DNA from: Verrucomicrobiota bacterium
Lineage (GTDB): Bacteria > Verrucomicrobiota > Verrucomicrobiia > Opitutales > Opitutaceae
DNA length: 64,000 nt
Direction of reading: 5' to 3'
Assembly (NCBI GenBank): GCA_023432225.1
Contig: JAEYUW010000017.1
Span: 25,953-89,952, forward strand
Every line of letters begins with the position of its first letter. Position 1 is the first letter of the stretch. Made by a program: the position numbers and the translations under genes. Shown piece after piece: positions 16,577 through 25,736 of this stretch. The notes under the pieces are model-generated. The model was not told where the DNA came from and ran no database searches. It saw only the letters and a program-made list of their open reading frames with translations.

Positions 16577-17454
16577 CGGCGCGGGAACGCCCACTTGAGA
16601 AAAACCGGCAGCGCCTCGGCCCAGGTGGACTCGTGGTGCTGGCCGCCGGCGATCTCGTGATAAGTCACGTCCACGTCGCGCCGGAAACCTTTCGCGGTGA
16701 GCTCGTCGATCAGCTCCGTGGTGTCCTGGATGGCATCGATCACGCCGTTGCCGTCGCGATCGTCGGTCTCGTCTGCGGTGCCGGCTTCGAACCACAGGCG
16801 CAGCGCGGGCTTCGCGGCGGTTTCGCGCACGAGGCGGTGCGCGAGACGCGAGCGCTGCGCGGCGCGCCAGTCGCCGTCTTCGCCACGCCACCAGAGCGAA
16901 CCGGAAAATACGCCCACCGCGCCGAACACGTCGGGATGCGCCCATGCGAGGTCGAACGCGCTCAACCCGCCGAGCGACGCGCCCATGATCGCGGTGCGGG
17001 CCGGGTCGGCTTTCAGGCCGTAGCGCTGGCGGACCGCGGGAATCACGTGCTCAAGCACGCGGCGCTGAAACGCGGCCGCTTTCTTGCCGCGACCGGCATA
17101 GTCGAGCGTGCGCGCGAGGCCATATTCCTCGATGCGATCAGCGGTCGCGGCAATCGCCACGACGAGCGGCGGAGTGATCTCGTTGGCAACGGCGAGGCGC
17201 TGGATCGTCTCGGCGAGTTTCCACGCCGCCATGCTCTGGCCATCGAGGGCGATGAGGAGCGGCGTGTCGGAGTGAACGCCGCCGGGCGGTAGAAAAACGC
17301 GCACTTCGCCGGCCGGGAGTTCGTTCAGAGCCTGAACGGCGAGCACTTCCTCGCGCGCATCGGCAAACACCGCGCCGGCCGCCGCCGCCTCGGTGAGACC
17401 GAGGCCGACGAGGATGCGACTGAGTTTGGCGGCAAGCTGGCGTTCGGGTTTCAT
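16573..17454 (-). CDS. Esterase D/enterochelin-esterase-like hydrolase
   Basis: A 293-aa alpha/beta hydrolase of the putative-esterase family (PF00756), which includes Fes and IroE. The nucleophile motif is GASLGGLSAF, and a C-terminal GGQHHESTWAEALP supplies the catalytic His in the position usual for this family. LWFEAGTADETDDRDGNGVI contains a loop (DDRDGNGVID) that looks like a calcium-binding dockerin/EF-hand loop inside the fold, which is unusual. No signal peptide is obvious. Next to siderophore receptors it may cleave an ester siderophore, but many PF00756 enzymes act on other esters. Start ATG at 17454. Confidence 0.78.
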   Translation of the reverse strand: MKPERQLAAKLSRILVGLGLTEAAAAGAVFADAREEVLAVQALNELPAGEVRVFLPPGGVHSDTPLLIALDGQSMAAWKLAETIQRLAVANEITPPLVVAIAATADRIEEYGLARTLDYAGRGKKAAAFQRRVLEHVIPAVRQRYGLKADPARTAIMGASLGGLSAFDLAWAHPDVFGAVGVFSGSLWWRGEDGDWRAAQRSRLAHRLVRETAAKPALRLWFEAGTADETDDRDGNGVIDAIQDTTELIDELTAKGFRRDVDVTYHEIAGGQHHESTWAEALPVFLKWAFPRR

Positions 17455-17455
17455 G

Positions 17456-17526
17456 AGGTAGGGCCTGTCTGTGACCGGCCCATCTTGCATCGGTTGGCTT
17501 GGGACCGGTCAAAGACCGGTCCTACC
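17456..17526. repeat. GTAGGG-type inverted repeat upstream of the esterase
   Basis: AGGTAGGGCC on the left and GGTCCTACCT on the right bracket an inner GACCGG/CCGGTC pair. The match is imperfect. It begins 2 nt upstream of the esterase start codon, so it may affect translation of that gene. It also lies downstream of flavodoxin. Confidence 0.65.
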
Positions 17527-17557
17527 TCGTCCCGCGCAAGCTGCATCTGATTTCGGT

Positions 17558-18016
17558 TCATGTCTGGGCGTCCAGAGCTCCTTCGACCTCGTGGAGCCAC
17601 TCCTTAAAATCGGTTTTGAACTTCGTGTCGCAGTCGCGCCGGGGGAGCAGCCGTCGTGCCCCGCGCGCGGCGAGGCGCTCGTCGAGCACGCGCCCGGCGC
17701 CGCAAAAATCGCGGTAGCTCGACGAGCCCAGCGCCAGCACCGCGTAACGCAGCGTTTCCAGCCGCAGCTCCGGTGCGGCGAGCGCCGCCCAGAACTCGGC
17801 CGCATCCGGCGGCGGCTCGCCCTCGCCCCACGTGCTCGCAATGACGAGCGCGACGGCGAACTCGCGTAGGCGCGCGACGGCAAAGTCGGCGGCGTTTTCC
17901 ACGACCAACTCGCGTCCACGCGCGCCTAGTTCCGTCGCCGCGGCGTGCGCCAGTTCCTCCGCGTTGCCGGAAACAGTGGCGTAGAGAATCAGGACGGGCG
18001 CGGACACCGGAGCCAT
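17558..18016 (-). CDS. Flavodoxin-like protein
   Basis: This 152-aa one-electron carrier binds FMN: the phosphate loop is ATVSGNAEELA at the N-terminus, followed by ASTWGEGEPPPDA (the 60s loop) and VLALGSSSYRDFCGAGRVLDERLAARG (the 90s loop region). It is single-domain, so a free flavodoxin or MioC-like protein and not a reductase fusion. Flavodoxins replace ferredoxin under iron limitation, which fits the iron island. The ATG at 18016 is preferred; an upstream in-frame ATG adds a non-flavodoxin stretch. It is divergent from the peptide symporter, 108 nt away. Confidence 0.88.
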   Translation of the reverse strand: MAPVSAPVLILYATVSGNAEELAHAAATELGARGRELVVENAADFAVARLREFAVALVIASTWGEGEPPPDAAEFWAALAAPELRLETLRYAVLALGSSSYRDFCGAGRVLDERLAARGARRLLPRRDCDTKFKTDFKEWLHEVEGALDAQT

Positions 18017-18124
18017 TGAGTGCGCGAGCGGCGCGTTGTCGAATGCGGCTTGATCCAATTTACCCGGGGCTCGGCCGACCTGCGCGCTTGCCCTCGGTTC
18101 GCGAAATCGCCCTCATCGCCGCTC

Positions 18125-19618
<1,494 letters not shown>

Positions 19619-19644
19619 CCCACCTCAAACGCTCTCTCGATTCC

Positions 19645-19673
19645 GGCGCGGCCTCCCAGCCGCGCCTTTTTCT
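19645..19673 (+). terminator. Rho-independent terminator after the POT symporter
   Basis: GGCGCGGC (19645-19652) pairs exactly with GCCGCGCC (19659-19666) across a 6-nt loop, followed by TTTTTCTTT. It starts 26 nt after the stop. Confidence 0.88.
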
Positions 19674-19698
19674 TTGTCCGCCCCATGCCAAAAAAGTT

Positions 19699-19740
19699 GG
19701 GGCTCGCAGTGTCACGGGCCAGTGAACACCTGCGAGCCCC
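19699..19740. repeat. 11-bp inverted repeat in the symporter/ftsY gap
   Basis: GGGGCTCGCAG (19699-19709) and CTGCGAGCCCC (19730-19740) are exact complements, with a shorter inner TCAC/GTGA pair in the loop. The 380-nt gap 19619-19998 holds this, the terminator and a 20-bp palindrome; I see no gene in it. Confidence 0.7.
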
Positions 19741-19821
19741 GTTGGTCACCTCTCGCACCCGTTGCCGGGGCGAAAACTGGCTCGGAGCTTACCGGCTAGG
19801 GCCGAAATTCCCTGCCCTAAA

Positions 19822-19841
19822 ACCACCTAAATTTAGGTGGT
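19822..19841. promoter_or_regulatory. Perfect 20-bp palindrome, candidate operator
   Basis: ACCACCTAAATTTAGGTGGT is exactly self-complementary with no spacer, in a gap between convergent genes. A hairpin with no loop is unfavourable, so a dimeric DNA-binding protein site is more likely than an RNA structure. No adjacent gene identifies the ligand. Confidence 0.45.
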
Positions 19842-19998
19842 CGGCTTCAGCGGCTTGTTTTGATCGCCAAGCCGCGAAGGCCGAGACATCGGCCCCGCGA
19901 CGGCATCGTAGCGGAATTCGTAAGAATTTAGCTCGGCCAAACCTCGCCGCCCAATCGCGAAAGCCTCACGGCTTCCGCTCCGTCGCGACGAAGATCCG

Positions 19999-20439
19999 CT
20001 AAATGCTCGGCTGCTTGTCCGGCAACGCCGGCACGACGCCTTCGATCAGCCAGCGGTCATTCTCGCGCACGAGTGTGTAGCGATAACGCCGCTCGGTGTC
20101 GCGCGCGTCGATGAAAGTATAAACCACCTGCGCGCGACGGTCGCGATCGTCGCGCACGGTGCCCGCCTCAAAGCGCCGATGATCGAGGATCGCCGGGTAG
20201 CCGCGCTTCAACATCGCCGCGAACACCGGCGGCGTGAACTGGCGACGGATGCCACTGGCGGCAAAATCGTAAGCCTCGGCCAATCTTCCGGCCCGCAGCG
20301 CAGCGACTTGTGCCTCCACCGTTCCGCGCACGGCATCGCGCGTCTCCTTCGAGCTCAACCGCCACGTGTCGGCACGCTCCTGTGCGTTTACCGCCATCGC
20401 CAGCCACGCTGCAATGAAGGCGAAGGCCAGCGCGCGCAT
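19999..20439 (-). CDS. Secreted DUF4864-like protein
   Basis: This 146-aa protein has a clear signal peptide (MRALAFAFIAAWLAMAVNAQE). The mature part (VRGTVEAQVAALRAGRLAEAYDFAASGIRRQF, then PAILDHRRFEAG and RYRYTLVRENDRWLIEGVV) resembles the DUF4864 family, a SnoaL/NTF2-like cone fold of unknown function. It starts 2 nt after the ftsY stop on the same strand and is therefore probably co-transcribed with ftsY. Confidence 0.78.
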   Translation of the reverse strand: MRALAFAFIAAWLAMAVNAQERADTWRLSSKETRDAVRGTVEAQVAALRAGRLAEAYDFAASGIRRQFTPPVFAAMLKRGYPAILDHRRFEAGTVRDDRDRRAQVVYTFIDARDTERRYRYTLVRENDRWLIEGVVPALPDKQPSI

Positions 20440-20440
20440 G

Positions 20441-21358
20441 TCACTCCAGGCCGAACACCGCGCGGCTGTAATTCTCGATCGAGAACGGCTGCAGATCGTC
20501 CGGCTGCTCGCCGAGACCGATGAAGTAGATCGGAATCTTCAACTGCCGCCAGATGCCGACAATCGCACCGCCGCGACTCGTGCCATCGAGCTTGGTGACG
20601 ATCAGACCGGTGAGCCCGAAGCTCTGGTGAAACACTTTCGCCTGCTCGATCGAGTTGCTGCCGAGCGAACCGTCGACGACGAGCCAGCGGTGCTGCGGCG
20701 CGCTGGCGTCGTTCTTCTGGAGCACGCGCCGGATCTTCGCGAGCTCGTCCATGAGATTGCTCTTCGTGTGCAGCCGGCCCGCCGTGTCGACGATCAGCCA
20801 ATCCGCGTTGCGCGACTTGGCGGCCTGCCACGCATCGAAGGCCACTGCGGCCGCGTCCGCGCCGGTGTGACTGGCGACGATGTCGATGTTCAGCCGCGTC
20901 GCCCAGCTCTTGAGCTGCTCCACCGCGGCGGCGCGGAACGTGTCGCACGCGGCCACGATGACCGTCTGGCCGTCGCCTTTCATTTTGTGCGCGAGCTTGG
21001 CCGTCGTGGTCGTCTTGCCGGAGCCGTTGACGCCGATCATCGCGATCACGGTCGGCTTGACCGCGGGCGCGGCGAGCGTGCCTTCGGCTCCTTCGAGCAC
21101 GCGCTTCAACACCGCGGCGCCGATCTCGGCTGCCTGGCGCCCCTGGAGCGTCGGGTCCTTGCGGTAGGCCGTTTTGATTTGCTCAAGAATCTCGGTCGTC
21201 GTCTCGACGCCGAAGTCCGCGGTGTAGAGCGCCTCCTCGAGTTCATCGAGCGACGCCGCGTCGATTTTCCGTCCGCCGAAAAGTCCGTGCGTCTTCGCCG
21301 CGATGGCCGCGACCGTCTTGGTCAGGCCGTCTTTGAATTTCTTGAAGAGGGAAAACAT
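20441..21358 (-). CDS. ftsY: Signal recognition particle receptor FtsY
   Basis: FtsY docks SRP-ribosome complexes at the inner membrane by GTP-dependent contact with Ffh. All NG-domain motifs are present: G1 GVNGSGKTTTTAKLA, the DTFRAAAVEQL segment, G3 DTAGRLHTK, G4 TKLDGTSRGG and the closing IYFIGLGEQPDDLQPF. At 305 aa it has only a short basic N-terminus (MFSLFKKFKDGLTKTV) and lacks the long acidic A domain of E. coli FtsY, as in many bacteria. The ATG is at 21358; a heptad repeat element begins 8 nt upstream. Confidence 0.96.
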   Translation of the reverse strand: MFSLFKKFKDGLTKTVAAIAAKTHGLFGGRKIDAASLDELEEALYTADFGVETTTEILEQIKTAYRKDPTLQGRQAAEIGAAVLKRVLEGAEGTLAAPAVKPTVIAMIGVNGSGKTTTTAKLAHKMKGDGQTVIVAACDTFRAAAVEQLKSWATRLNIDIVASHTGADAAAVAFDAWQAAKSRNADWLIVDTAGRLHTKSNLMDELAKIRRVLQKNDASAPQHRWLVVDGSLGSNSIEQAKVFHQSFGLTGLIVTKLDGTSRGGAIVGIWRQLKIPIYFIGLGEQPDDLQPFSIENYSRAVFGLE

Positions 21359-21365
21359 GGAAGAG

Positions 21366-21469
21366 CAGTAGCGAGTAGTGACTAGCGAGTAGCGAGTAGC
21401 CCGCCGCCACTGAGTCCGTCCATCGGAAGATTGAAATGCTCGCTACTCACTACCCGCTACTCGCTACTG
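21366..21469. repeat. TAGCGAG heptad inverted repeat between nusB and ftsY
   Basis: The left arm (21366-21399) is a run of TAGCGAG-like heptads. The right arm (21439-21469) is the complement, CTCGCTA-type. On whichever strand enters the element first, TAG recurs every 7 nt and so falls in all three frames. The nusB stop codon (21457-21459 on the minus strand) is one of these TAGs, and its last residues (SSE) are also repeat-encoded. Confidence 0.85.
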
Positions 21470-21903
21470 GCTTTGCGCGCGTCGCGGCCGGCCTTGTCCT
21501 TCATGCGGTCGAGGATGCCGTTGATGAAGCGCTTCGAGTCGGCGGTGGAGAAATTCTTCGACAGGTCGATCGCTTCGTTGATCGAGACGACCGGCGGGAT
21601 GTCCTTGCGATGGAGCATCTCGAAAATCGCGAGGCGCAGGATGGCGAGGTCGATACGCGCGATGCGGTCGAACTCCCAATTGTGCGCCAGCGTGCGGATA
21701 TGGCCGTCGATCTCGTCGATGTTCTTCATCACGCCGTCGATCAGCTCCTCGGCAAAGGCATAGTGGTCGCGCGGCTTCTCGAGGCTCTCGAAGAACAGGC
21801 GCAGGTCGTCCGTGAAATTCGCGGGCTTGTTGATGCTCCAGGCGTAGAGGAACTGGAGGGCGGCGGCGCGGCTCTCGCGACGTTGGGCAAATTGGCTGCT
21901 CAT
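21457..21903 (-). CDS. nusB: Transcription antitermination protein NusB
   Basis: NusB pairs with NusE (S10) on boxA RNA to promote rRNA antitermination. The 148-aa all-helical protein shows the N-terminal RRESRAAALQFLYAW and the C-terminal RIDLAILRLAIFEMLHRKDIPPVVSINEAI / KRFINGILDRM signatures. It overlaps ribH by 4 nt (ATGA), the common ribH-nusB arrangement, so the two are translationally coupled. Its stop codon and last residues lie within an inverted repeat. Confidence 0.96.
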   Translation of the reverse strand: MSSQFAQRRESRAAALQFLYAWSINKPANFTDDLRLFFESLEKPRDHYAFAEELIDGVMKNIDEIDGHIRTLAHNWEFDRIARIDLAILRLAIFEMLHRKDIPPVVSINEAIDLSKNFSTADSKRFINGILDRMKDKAGRDARKASSE

Positions 21904-22385
21904 GATTTTTTGCTCCCGCGCAAGGTGCGCCGAAGAGTGGCCATTTCAAGCGCCGCGCGCGCGAACTCCGCGCCGCGGTCAATCTTGCCGAGGCAGCGCG
22001 CGCGCGCCTGCGCTGTCGTGTCGGTGACGATCACGCCGTTGATCGCCGGCACGCCGGTGCCGAGCGCGACCTGTTGCAAGGCGTGGGAAACACTTTCTCC
22101 GACCATCTCGTGATGGTTCGTGTCGCCGCCGATCAGCACGCCGAGCGCAATCACGCAATCGTAGCGCTTCGCCGCCGCCAATTGCTGCGCGGCCCACGGC
22201 ACCTCGTGCGAGCCGGGGACGCGAACTTCCATGATGTCCTTCTCGCGCACGCCGGCGGCGATCAGCACCTCGCGCGCACGCACGCGCAAACCGTCCACCA
22301 ACTCCGCGTTGAACCGGGCCGCGACGAGGCCGAAGCGCAGTCCGGCACCGCGCAGATTCAGGTCACTGGGAGCGTGGAAACTCAT
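21900..22385 (-). CDS. ribH: 6,7-dimethyl-8-ribityllumazine synthase
   Basis: RibH condenses the ribityl-pyrimidine with dihydroxybutanone phosphate to make lumazine, the penultimate riboflavin step. The 161-aa protein has FGLVAARFNAELVDGL, VPGSHEVPWAAQQLA, CVIALGVLIGGDTNHHEMV (with the catalytic His pair) and PAINGVIVTDTTAQA. The ATG at 22385 gives MSFHAPSDLN; a longer in-frame option upstream is unlikely. It sits between ribB and nusB on the same strand. Confidence 0.95.
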   Translation of the reverse strand: MSFHAPSDLNLRGAGLRFGLVAARFNAELVDGLRVRAREVLIAAGVREKDIMEVRVPGSHEVPWAAQQLAAAKRYDCVIALGVLIGGDTNHHEMVGESVSHALQQVALGTGVPAINGVIVTDTTAQARARCLGKIDRGAEFARAALEMATLRRTLRGSKKS

Positions 22386-22439
22386 GGGAGGGTCTATTGG
22401 CGGCGTTCGCCGGGCGTTCGGCAATCCGAAATCCGCACT

Positions 22440-23531
22440 TCACACCGGCACGACTTCGACGATTTCCAAGCCGTAGCCGTCCAGACCGACGACGCGTCGA
22501 TTCGAGTGCGTCATCAGCCGGATTTTCTGCAAGCCGAGAGCGGTCAAAATCTGCGCGCCGGTGCCGTAATCGCGCAGGCTCGGCCGGCGCGGCTGATCGA
22601 GCGCCGCGAGCGCTTCCTGCATCCGGCCGTTCTGCTCCATGTAAACGATGGCGCCGTGACCCGCTTTGGCCACCTGTTCCAGCGACGAGAGCAGCGAACG
22701 GTGGCTGCCCATGTCGCGCGCGTGAAAGACGTCGCTGAGCAGATTCTCCGTGTGCACCCGCACGAGCGTCGGCGACGCGTCGAGTTGTCCCTTGGTGAAG
22801 GCCAGATGGTGGCGCCCGTCGATCTTGCTGCGAAACACATGCAGCGTGAACTCGCCATATTCCGACGCGAACGGCCGCGTGCTCACGCACTCGACGAGCT
22901 TCTCGCGCCGGTGGCGGTATTCGATCAGCGAGGAGATCGAGATGAGCGGCAGCTTGTGCTGCTGCTTGAACGCGAGGAGCTCCGGCACGCGCGCCATCGT
23001 GCCGTCTTCGTTCAACACTTCGCAAATGACCGCGACCGGCCCGAGCCCCGCGAGCGCCGCGAGGTCGACCGCCGCTTCGGTGTGGCCGGCGCGCTCGAGC
23101 ACGCCGCCGGGCCGCGCACAGAGCGGGAAAATGTGGCCAGGCTGCACGAGTTCGTCGGGGCGCGTGGCGGGATTCGCCAGCAACTGCACCGTGCGCGCGC
23201 GATCGAACGCGCTGATGCCCGTCGTGATGCCTTCGGCGGCATCCACCGACACCGTGAAGGCCGTGCGCATCGCCTCGCGATTTTGTTGCACCATCGGATT
23301 GATCCCGAGTCGTTTCAGCGCGGGCTCCGTCATCGGCACGCAAATCAGTCCGCGCGCGTGGCGGATCATCAGATTGATCAGCTCCGGCGTGACCTTCTCG
23401 GCGGAGAACACGAGGTCGCCCTCGTTCTCACGTCCTTCGTCGTCGGTCACGATCACAACCCCGCCGGCGGCGATGGTTTGGATCGCAATTTCCACGGAAT
23501 CGAACGGAGAGCTGGCAGCGGCGGCGGTCAT
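22440..23531 (-). CDS. ribB: 3,4-dihydroxy-2-butanone-4-phosphate synthase with degenerate GTP cyclohydrolase II domain
   Basis: RibB makes the four-carbon riboflavin precursor from ribulose-5-phosphate. Residues about 10-210 contain DDEGRENEGDLVFSAE, FTVSVDAAEGITTGISAFDRA and PGHIFPLCARPGGVLERAGHTEA, all needed for activity. Residues about 215-363 resemble RibA, but the zinc cysteines are gone (HTENLLSDVFHARDMGSH where active enzymes have HSECLTGD...CDCG) and the RQEGRGIGL catalytic stretch is reduced to MEQNGRM. The C-terminal half is therefore probably structural or regulatory, like the RibX-type domains described for some hybrids. A true ribA must exist elsewhere. Confidence 0.93.
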   Translation of the reverse strand: MTAAAASSPFDSVEIAIQTIAAGGVVIVTDDEGRENEGDLVFSAEKVTPELINLMIRHARGLICVPMTEPALKRLGINPMVQQNREAMRTAFTVSVDAAEGITTGISAFDRARTVQLLANPATRPDELVQPGHIFPLCARPGGVLERAGHTEAAVDLAALAGLGPVAVICEVLNEDGTMARVPELLAFKQQHKLPLISISSLIEYRHRREKLVECVSTRPFASEYGEFTLHVFRSKIDGRHHLAFTKGQLDASPTLVRVHTENLLSDVFHARDMGSHRSLLSSLEQVAKAGHGAIVYMEQNGRMQEALAALDQPRRPSLRDYGTGAQILTALGLQKIRLMTHSNRRVVGLDGYGLEIVEVVPV

Positions 23532-23633
23532 GACGAAGCGAAGGCCAGCTTCCGCGTGTGGTGCAGCGCTGTCAAATCCGCCGCTCGTTCAGCAGCCGCG
23601 CTTCAGTCGCGTTGCGGCGCCCTTAACTCCGCC

Positions 23634-24089
23634 TCACGCCCGAAAATCGATGACGTAACTCTCCGTCGCCTGCTCCGCGCCGTCGCTGCCAGCGACCGGA
23701 TCGGACTTCAGCAGCGTGAGGTAGAGTTTGAACACGTAAGGCGGGCGCACGGGCTTGCTGCCGACGAGCGCCAGACCGTCCGCCGAAGCGTTGAGGATGA
23801 TGCGGTCGCTGCCGGTCTTGTTGCTCGGGTTCCAACGCGCGGCCGCGCGCGGCACGTCGGGTTTCACCTTTTTCTTCTGCTTGTCGTAGAACGACAGCTT
23901 GAACGTGCCACCTTCGAGCGAAACCCCGAGAAACGTGCCGTTCGGCCGGACAACCGTAATGCCGTCGATCTTGGGCTCCGGTGCCTTTTTCGCATCTGCT
24001 TTCGCGGGTGCCGCAGGCGCTCCGGTTTGCGCCGATAACTCTGCCGCGCCGAACACCAATACCAGCAGGAGCACGAACCGCGTTTTCAT
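23634..24089 (-). CDS. Small secreted protein of unknown function
   Basis: This 151-aa protein has a signal peptide (MKTRFVLLLVLVFGAAELSAQ), an Ala/Pro/Lys linker (APAAPAKADAKKAPEPK) and a beta-rich domain (IDGITVVRPNGTFLGVSLEGGTFKLSFYD, VFKLYLTLLKSDP). I do not recognise a family. It is monocistronic in appearance, between ribB and an inverted repeat. Confidence 0.75.
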   Translation of the reverse strand: MKTRFVLLLVLVFGAAELSAQTGAPAAPAKADAKKAPEPKIDGITVVRPNGTFLGVSLEGGTFKLSFYDKQKKKVKPDVPRAAARWNPSNKTGSDRIILNASADGLALVGSKPVRPPYVFKLYLTLLKSDPVAGSDGAEQATESYVIDFRA

Positions 24090-24179
24090 GTCGGCAAGCT
24101 ACGCACGTGAAACTCGCCCGCAAGCCTCCGGGCGCGGCTCCCGGCGGTTTAGCAACGCTTTCGCGGTGGCGGTGCCTTG

Positions 24180-24254
24180 CTGTAGCGGCGGTCTGTGACC
24201 GCCGGGCGAATACACTGCCGCGTTCGATTCGGCGGTCATAGACCGCCGCTACAG
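24180..24254. repeat. 24-bp GTAGCGGCGG inverted repeat downstream of rarA
   Basis: The arms 24180-24203 and 24231-24254 are complementary with one mismatch; both outward ends read CTGTAGCGGCGG. It starts 7 nt after the rarA stop codon on the minus strand. It belongs to the family with GTAG at both ends. Confidence 0.85.
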
Positions 24255-24261
24255 AAACCGC

Positions 24262-25632
24262 TCACCCGCGCATCTGCCGGCGCATCTCTTTCCAGCGCGC
24301 CAGACGCTCGGCGATCTTCGCCTCCATACCGACCGGTTTGGGCGTGTAGAGCGCGAGCGGCTTCTCGAGGTAATTCTGGCCGGAAATGTTTTCGGGGAAA
24401 TCGTGCGAGTAGAGGTAGCCTTTACCCTGGCCGGCGCGCTTGCTGGCCTGACCGCCTTTGTCGCGCAAATGCATCGGGACCGGTTGCACCGCCTGCTCCT
24501 TGATCGCGCGGTGCGCCTCGCCGAGCGCGAGCGTGGCCGAGTTGCTCTTCGGCGCGGCCGCGATGTAGAGCGTCGCGTGCGCGAGCGTAAGTTCCGCCTC
24601 GGGCAAACCGATGAAGTCGCACGCCTGGTGCGCCGCGACGGCGAGCGGCAGCGCGAGCGCGTCAGCGAGGCCGACATCCTCGCTCGCGAGGATCACGAGG
24701 CGCCGCGCGATGAAGCGTGGGTCTTCGCCACCGGCGAGCATCTTCGCCAGCCAATACATCGCCGCATCCGGATCACTGCCGCGGCAGCTTTTGATGAATG
24801 CCGAAATCGTGTCGTAGTGCTCGTCTTCGTCCGCATCGTAGCGGATGCGGCGCTCGCGCGCGAAGACCTCGAGCTCCTTCTCGGTGATCGGCGCGTTTTC
24901 GGGCAACGACAGCGCGATGACCTCGAGGGAATTCAGCGCGCGACGCAGATCGCCGTCGCACAGCACCGCGAGGTCCGTGAGCACTTTGTCGTCCGCCGTA
25001 TGGCCGCGCGCCCCGAGACCGCGCTCCGCATCGCCGAGCGCCTTGCGGAGCACGCCGGCGACCGTCGCGGGCGTGTGCGGCTCCAATCGGAACAAGTGGC
25101 TGCGGCTGAGCAGCGGCGGGTTGACGTAGAAACCGGGGTTGTGCGTCGTCGCGCCGATCAGACGCACGCTGCCTTCCTCGACGTCGGGGAGCAGCAGGTC
25201 CTGTTGCGATTTGTTGAAGCGGTGGAGCTCGTCGATGAAGAGGATCGTGCGCGCCTCGGGGCGGCGGCGGGCGAGCGCGAGGATTTCGCGCAACTCGGCG
25301 ACGTTGCTCATCACGGCGTTCACGCGCACGAAACGGCTGCCGGTCTCGCGCGCGATCGCCTCGGCGATGCTCGTCTTGCCGCAACCGGGCGGCCCGTAGA
25401 AGAGCAGGCTGCCGAAGCGGTTCGTCGCGATCAGTTGCGGGAGCAGATTGCCCTGCCGCGTGATGTGTTCCTGGCCGACCACCTCGGCGAGCGAGCGCGG
25501 GCGCATGCGCGCGGCGAGCGGTTGATGGGCGCCAGGCGTGGCCGCTGAGGCGGGAGTCGCCGACGCGCCGAACGGCTCGGCCGCGGCGGGTTCATCGCCG
25601 AAAAGAGAGCCAGTGTCGTCGCCGCGTGCCAT
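24262..25632 (-). CDS. rarA: Replication-associated recombination protein A (AAA+ ATPase)
   Basis: RarA/MgsA is a tetrameric AAA+ ATPase, related to clamp loaders, that acts at stalled replication forks. The 456-aa protein has Walker A GPPGCGKTSIAEAIA, Walker B ILFIDELHRFNKSQQD, sensor 1 IGATTHNPGF and the family-specific C-terminus (SFIKSCRGSDPDAAMYWLAKML-like region, YLYSHDFPE). I chose the ATG at 25632 just before MARGDDTGSLFGDEP. The frame stays open far upstream, antisense to comEC, but that stretch is Pro/Arg/Ser-rich and not a protein. It is divergent from comEC. Confidence 0.95.
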   Translation of the reverse strand: MARGDDTGSLFGDEPAAAEPFGASATPASAATPGAHQPLAARMRPRSLAEVVGQEHITRQGNLLPQLIATNRFGSLLFYGPPGCGKTSIAEAIARETGSRFVRVNAVMSNVAELREILALARRRPEARTILFIDELHRFNKSQQDLLLPDVEEGSVRLIGATTHNPGFYVNPPLLSRSHLFRLEPHTPATVAGVLRKALGDAERGLGARGHTADDKVLTDLAVLCDGDLRRALNSLEVIALSLPENAPITEKELEVFARERRIRYDADEDEHYDTISAFIKSCRGSDPDAAMYWLAKMLAGGEDPRFIARRLVILASEDVGLADALALPLAVAAHQACDFIGLPEAELTLAHATLYIAAAPKSNSATLALGEAHRAIKEQAVQPVPMHLRDKGGQASKRAGQGKGYLYSHDFPENISGQNYLEKPLALYTPKPVGMEAKIAERLARWKEMRRQMRG

Positions 25633-25736
25633 GATTGCCCGACACAGTGCGCGCGACGCGGCGCGAAACAAGTTTGAAGGCGCGCGGCAGCCTGCTTTGC
25701 TCGCACGCGTTCGCCCTGAGGCCGGGGTGTCACGCG

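Noticed and set aside
19685..20002. 105-codon plus-strand frame in the symporter/ftsY gap
   Set aside because: It contains the inverted repeat and the palindrome, has no ribosome-binding site, and its translation shows no pattern of a protein.
23532..23633. FMN riboswitch upstream of ribB
   Set aside because: I looked for the conserved RFN helices and found none in this short gap.
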